NCBI GenBank assembly: GCA_964599635.1
Contig: CAZRGM010000042.1
Location: 30,710-94,709, forward strand
Reading direction: 5' to 3'
DNA length: 64,000 bases
Source: WJMT01 sp964599635
GTDB taxonomy: Bacteria; Acidobacteriota; Aminicenantia; Aminicenantales; Aminicenantaceae
The stretch's first letter is position 1. Each line of letters starts with the position of its first letter. Below the pieces are notes generated by a model. The model saw nothing but the letters and a program-made list of their open reading frames with translations, made no database searches and was not told the origin of the DNA. Both the position numbers and the translations under genes were made by a program. Below, in pieces: positions 60,273 through 64,000 of this stretch.

Positions 60273-62183
60273 TCTCTTTTTTCTCTCCCCGCTTCTCAAT
60301 ATCTGGATGAAACGTATGACAAGAAGATTCTTCTCAGCCTTCCGGCTGAAGAAGTTATTAACGGCGAATACAAACTCGGGAAAGTGGCTTACGGAGGCCG
60401 GGAATATTATCCTTTCGGTCTGCGGGAAAATGAATGGCTGAGGCATATCGGGATATTCGGAACGACTGGTTCGGGTAAAACTAACACCGCCTTTATTCTG
60501 CTGTGGAATCTGGTAAAAAAGAATAAACCATTCCTCATTCTGGACTGGAAGCGTAACTACAGGGACCTTCTTGCCTTTGATGAATTTAGAGATACGAAGG
60601 TTTACACTATAGGAAGGGATATATCCCCTCTTTTCTTCAATCCGCTCATTCCTCCAGAGGGGACGAATCCCAGGCCCTGGCTTAAAAAGCTGATTGAAGT
60701 GCTCTGTCATGCCTATTTTTTAGGGGAAGGAGTAGCATTTCTACTCCAGAAATCCATTGACCAGGCTTATTCAGATTTCGGGATTTATGAGGGAAATTCA
60801 GTAAAATATCCCACCTTCAAGGAAGTGCTTGAAATACTTGAGAGTATGAAGGTAAAAGGCAGAAAAGCGCTGTGGATGGATTCTACGCTTAGGACATTAG
60901 GGGTATTATGTTTTGGAGAGTTCAGTAAGGTTCTTAATGTCAGGAAGCCCTATCCCCTGGCAGATTTACTGAAAGAAAACGTTATTCTGGAGCTGGATGC
61001 CCTTACCAGTTCGGATAAAACTTTTTTCATTGAGACTCTTCTGCTTTGGATTCACCATTTCAGGCTCCAAGAGAAGGATAGAGAGGTATTCAAGCACACT
61101 ATTATTTTAGAAGAATCTCACCACGTTTTGCTCCGGAAGAAGCAAGAAATTACAGGAACAGAAGCGATAACGGACATAATTCTCCGTGAAATAAGGGAGC
61201 TGGGTGAATCTATAATCCTGATTGACCAGCACCCTTCCCTGATTTCCATGCCTGCCCTTGGAAATACGTATACGACAGTATGCTTTGGATTGAAGCACAG
61301 GGCGGACATGCGGACGATCAGCGAATCCTTACTGCTTGAAAGGGAACAGGTTGACTTCCTGGGACAGCTTGAGACCGGCATGGCAATTACGAAACTTCAG
61401 GGGAGGTACTTCAAGCCTTTTCTGGTGAAGTTTCCTCTATTCCCAATAAAAAAAGGAATTATTTCGGATGAGGAAATAAAAGAGAAAATGATAAGTTATT
61501 CGGATGAAAGCGAAGTAGTTAGGCTTGATGAAGGGACAAAGAAACCTGTTAGCTCCTTCAAGGGTGAAGTTAAAAGGGAGAAGAAAAAGGTTGTTCTGAC
61601 GGATGACGAGCGGAGTTTTCTTATAGACATAGGGAAAAATCCTGTGTCCGGAGTGGTTTCAAGATACATCCGGTTGGGATTTAACAGGTATAAGGGGAAC
61701 AAGATTCAAAAGGAGCTGATTGATAAAGGACTGATTTACTGGAAGCCGGTTTCTACGAGAAAAGGCCGGCTGAAGGTGCTGGTCCTGACGGATAAAGGAA
61801 AGAAAGCGATATCTGATGTGAAGATTGAGAAAATATTCAACAAAAGAGGGAGTTTCGAGCACGAATACGCAAAGTTCAGGGTCAGCGAAAATTTTCGTAA
61901 AAAGGGATACTGGGTCACCTATGAATACAAAATCGGAGATGGAAAGACAGTGGATTTGGTTGCTGAGAAGGGCGGAAATAGGATTGCTATAGAAATTGAG
62001 ACCGGGAAGAGTGATCAGATTTATAATATAAGGAAGAATCTAGAGAATGGATTTGATGAAATCATCTCTGTGACTCATAGTAATAAAATTAAAGAACAGA
62101 TAAAAGTGCAACTTAAAGAATCAGGATTATATAAAGAGAAAAGAATTAAATTACTCAATATTACTGACGTATCAAAGAGTTAG
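60123..62183 (+). CDS. HerA/DUF87-like ATPase with winged-helix and nuclease-like C-terminus, 5' truncated
   Basis: The frame is open from 60123, but 60123-60272 is antisense to the HTH gene and only the part from about 60300 (YLDETYDKK) reads as protein; no start codon lies near there, so the N-terminus is probably lost. The P-loop is FGTTGSGKTN and Walker B is TIILEESHHVL, followed by ILIDQHPS. These are marks of HerA-FtsK-type ATPases of plasmids and integrative elements. After about residue 480 a winged-helix region (DDERSFLIDIGK, RYIRLGFNRYKGNKIQKELIDKGLI) leads to DLVAEKGGNRIAIEIETGK, a D...ExE...K pattern like a PD-(D/E)XK nuclease. It may move or process DNA of a mobile element. Confidence 0.75.
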   Translation: MVNLFLPEPQESPGFHVGNPVVVHPFVQPLLLYPQHPAYLLRDQQFFHFHSLFSLPASQYLDETYDKKILLSLPAEEVINGEYKLGKVAYGGREYYPFGLRENEWLRHIGIFGTTGSGKTNTAFILLWNLVKKNKPFLILDWKRNYRDLLAFDEFRDTKVYTIGRDISPLFFNPLIPPEGTNPRPWLKKLIEVLCHAYFLGEGVAFLLQKSIDQAYSDFGIYEGNSVKYPTFKEVLEILESMKVKGRKALWMDSTLRTLGVLCFGEFSKVLNVRKPYPLADLLKENVILELDALTSSDKTFFIETLLLWIHHFRLQEKDREVFKHTIILEESHHVLLRKKQEITGTEAITDIILREIRELGESIILIDQHPSLISMPALGNTYTTVCFGLKHRADMRTISESLLLEREQVDFLGQLETGMAITKLQGRYFKPFLVKFPLFPIKKGIISDEEIKEKMISYSDESEVVRLDEGTKKPVSSFKGEVKREKKKVVLTDDERSFLIDIGKNPVSGVVSRYIRLGFNRYKGNKIQKELIDKGLIYWKPVSTRKGRLKVLVLTDKGKKAISDVKIEKIFNKRGSFEHEYAKFRVSENFRKKGYWVTYEYKIGDGKTVDLVAEKGGNRIAIEIETGKSDQIYNIRKNLENGFDEIISVTHSNKIKEQIKVQLKESGLYKEKRIKLLNITDVSKS

Positions 62184-62199
62184 ATATCACATTTTACAA

Positions 62200-63225
62200 T
62201 TAGGGATCTCTTTGCCCAGAGAGAATTGCAATAATATTAACGACAGATGCACTTGCCTCAGCACAGAGTGCAGCCTCACGGAATGTAGCAGTTCTTCTGT
62301 GTTGAAGATCATTAGCAAGATCCAAAGATGCCTTTGCGTGCTTCCGAGCAATCTCATTGGCACCACCTGCAAGCTCCACTGCCAGGTATGCATCAAGCAT
62401 TCTTTTCGCATCTGTTTTACTTGGCGTCTTCCCATCCTGCGTATGATGCCTTTCAGCATTATACACCGTCTGTGCAAGCGAAATTAGGGTTTCACGACAG
62501 AGAAGACCAACGGTTTGATACTGTTCTTCACTTGACGACTCCTCGAGATTCCTGCGAATTCTTCCTAAAGATTGATCGACTTTAGGCCATCCTGTCAAAT
62601 CCTCGAAAACTTCGACTCCCCTTCCAGTCGAGCCCTGTCTCAGACGTTTTAAAAGAGGTGCATAGAGACCCTTGATATATTTTCGGCGAGATTGGTAAGT
62701 AGGCAGATCTCCACTACTCCATTTACCATACCAATCCCATAAATCCTTGTAAGGATTGGGATTAGTAAAACTAAGGTCTTGGAGTTTCTTTTCTAAGCTT
62801 TTCACACTTTCACGGTATTGATCATTTACAGAGTTAATACGGGGACCACCTGTTGCTACTGATATCATCAGGTTTATCTGACCTTCTATCTCCTGTATCA
62901 ATTCAGCTTTCTCGGCATCTTCGTCTTTAAAGGACTCAGGATCAAGTCGATATATCACTTCTGTAATTTCCATATCATTTTCTCGCGGAGGCCATACTTC
63001 TAGAATAGCATTGAAGATAACCTGTTTGTCATCTTCTGGAAGATCCTTTAAACGCTCATAATCTTGTATGGGTGCGTAGATTTCAGCAGTAGTCAATCGT
63101 GAAAAAGAAAGGCTTCCGTAAGTTCCGGAAATATTGAAATTAGCCTCAGCATGTTTTAAAAGAACAGCTAGATCTGACCGAAATCGGTGTTTTAAAACTT
63201 TAATAACAGCATATAAAGATTCCAT
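62200..63225 (-). CDS. Unrecognised cytoplasmic protein, element cargo
   Basis: The 341-residue protein has no signal peptide or membrane segment. The N-terminal 100 residues are mixed alpha/beta; the middle (about 120-200) is a charged helix; the last 100 residues are strongly helical, with ERHHTQDGKTPSKTDAKR and the Ala-rich segment ANDLQHRRTATFREAALCAEAS. This tail resembles helical-bundle (HEPN-like) domains of defence proteins, but the exact R-x(4-6)-H motif is not clear, so I do not name it. It converges on the HerA-like gene with 16 bases between, in a block bounded by a tRNA remnant, which points to cargo of an integrative element. Confidence 0.55.
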   Translation of the reverse strand: MESLYAVIKVLKHRFRSDLAVLLKHAEANFNISGTYGSLSFSRLTTAEIYAPIQDYERLKDLPEDDKQVIFNAILEVWPPRENDMEITEVIYRLDPESFKDEDAEKAELIQEIEGQINLMISVATGGPRINSVNDQYRESVKSLEKKLQDLSFTNPNPYKDLWDWYGKWSSGDLPTYQSRRKYIKGLYAPLLKRLRQGSTGRGVEVFEDLTGWPKVDQSLGRIRRNLEESSSEEQYQTVGLLCRETLISLAQTVYNAERHHTQDGKTPSKTDAKRMLDAYLAVELAGGANEIARKHAKASLDLANDLQHRRTATFREAALCAEASASVVNIIAILSGQRDP

Positions 63226-63450
63226 TTTATTGCCAACATTTAGTCCTTATTATAAAAAAAATCTTAACAGATATACTAAAGGTTGTCGAACCTTTATCAA
63301 TTGAACGGATCCATTTCTCTTTAATAAAAACGTAATATTAAAATAAGAAATTACTTAATCCTCGTCTGGGAAATATCTTCTGATTTCTATTTTATTCGCT
63401 TTTTTATACTTTTATATATTTTAAACTCCAAGGCTTTCTTCTATAAGGCA

Positions 63451-63870
63451 TTATTTTTGATGACTGAGTACACATCTCTCGGCCTCATCAGATCCATCAT
63501 CAAATGTTGTTATTTCTGCATCTGTATCCTTTCCAGCAGGCCAATCAGAAAACTCCTGGGCCATGTGATTTATAGACATGATCATCCCATTATCTAAACT
63601 ATTTGAAGACCAAAGTCCTATGTCTCCATCACCTTCAAAGCCCGGACCATCCATTTCAGCTGCTATAAAATAAACACTTTTAAAATCTTTAGATTTTACT
63701 GCCCAACCTTCTCTTAAAGAGCCACCGGAATAATTAAGGCCGGATTCAATTGCCTGTAATTTTTCTGAGGACACCTTGATACATCTTTCTGGTGGGGATG
63801 ATTTGCCACAATAATAAAATAAGAATAGCAATAACGCTACCAGGCTTATCCATTTAACATCTTTAATCAT
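63451..63870 (-). CDS. Small putative lipoprotein
   Basis: The 139-residue protein starts with a signal peptide and a lipobox-like LFYYCGKSS (cysteine at about residue 21). The mature part has two further cysteines (SPPERCIKV and EAERCVLS), which could form a disulfide. It contains YFIAAEMDGPGFEGDGDIGLWSS and a beta-rich core with no known family. Export is likely; function unknown. A GGAG-type ribosome site (AAAGGAG) lies before the ATG. It is separated from the previous gene by 225 AT-rich bases with nothing recognisable. Confidence 0.65.
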   Translation of the reverse strand: MIKDVKWISLVALLLFLFYYCGKSSPPERCIKVSSEKLQAIESGLNYSGGSLREGWAVKSKDFKSVYFIAAEMDGPGFEGDGDIGLWSSNSLDNGMIMSINHMAQEFSDWPAGKDTDAEITTFDDGSDEAERCVLSHQK

Positions 63871-64000
63871 TTTAATTCTCCTTTAAATAAATATCTTTAA
63901 TCTGAAGTGGTCTGGTTGTCAAGACCAAATCTGATCTTTTTTTAAGGTGTATATCCTTTAACATGCTGAAGCCATTTGCATCTGACGATAAGCCTCAAGG

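Overview
The window is about 64 kb of a Gram-negative chromosome with moderate to low G+C. Several traits together point to the Acidobacteriota/Aminicenantota (Aminicenantes) neighbourhood: TonB receptors with an N-terminal carboxypeptidase-regulatory domain, sulfatase-TPR proteins, a GWxTD protein, periplasmic HEAT-repeat proteins and FHA-GAF-SpoIIE signalling. That placement is inference from gene content; no rRNA gene is present to test it.

Layout. 0-15.7 kb is mostly housekeeping: end of smc, a B12/radical-SAM protein, a FecR/DUF6600-like secreted protein behind a candidate sigma-54 promoter, PBP1A, tmk, an HtrA protease, a DapF homologue, thiL, lon, hsp20, nrdR and a YbhN-like membrane protein. 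15.7-23 kb is a more G+C-rich accessory stretch: tRNA-Gln, a short inverted-repeat element, a polyferredoxin membrane protein, a class III aminotransferase, homoserine dehydrogenase and a frameshifted GH127 arabinofuranosidase. 23-31 kb holds a decayed sulfatase-TPR gene, two HEAT-repeat exported proteins with an orphan anti-sigma-like stub, a TPR protein and a GWxTD protein. 31-47.6 kb covers nutrient acquisition and catabolism: a TonB receptor, an intact sulfatase-TPR protein, a six-hairpin glycosidase, a nicotinamidase/NAPRTase pair, FtcD, a class I aminotransferase and a second TonB receptor with a small CPxC partner. 47.7-59.5 kb is the most unusual block: an FHA-GAF-SpoIIE phosphatase, two transporter-HEAT fusions, a STAS protein, a third transporter without HEAT, an exported beta-propeller-like lipoprotein, an exported kinase-fold protein and an RsbW-like ATPase. 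59.7-63.9 kb looks like the edge of a decayed integrative element beside a partial tRNA-Leu, with an Xis-Int remnant, a HerA-like ATPase carrying a nuclease-like tail, and an unrecognised cargo gene.

Two themes cut across the gene list. First, a family of roughly 60-258 bp intergenic elements with about 16-bp imperfect terminal inverted repeats occurs at least six times, always within 100 bp upstream of a start codon with the same end towards the gene. Its core lies between 13-bp perfect inverted repeats and is in opposite orientations in two full-length copies. Second, a complete partner-switch set (SpoIIE-type phosphatase, STAS antagonist, HATPase kinase) is interleaved with NTT/TLC-like transporter-HEAT proteins, suggesting an undescribed membrane-coupled signalling module.

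All family calls are made by eye from motifs. Start sites were revised where a Shine-Dalgarno sequence or promoter decided them.
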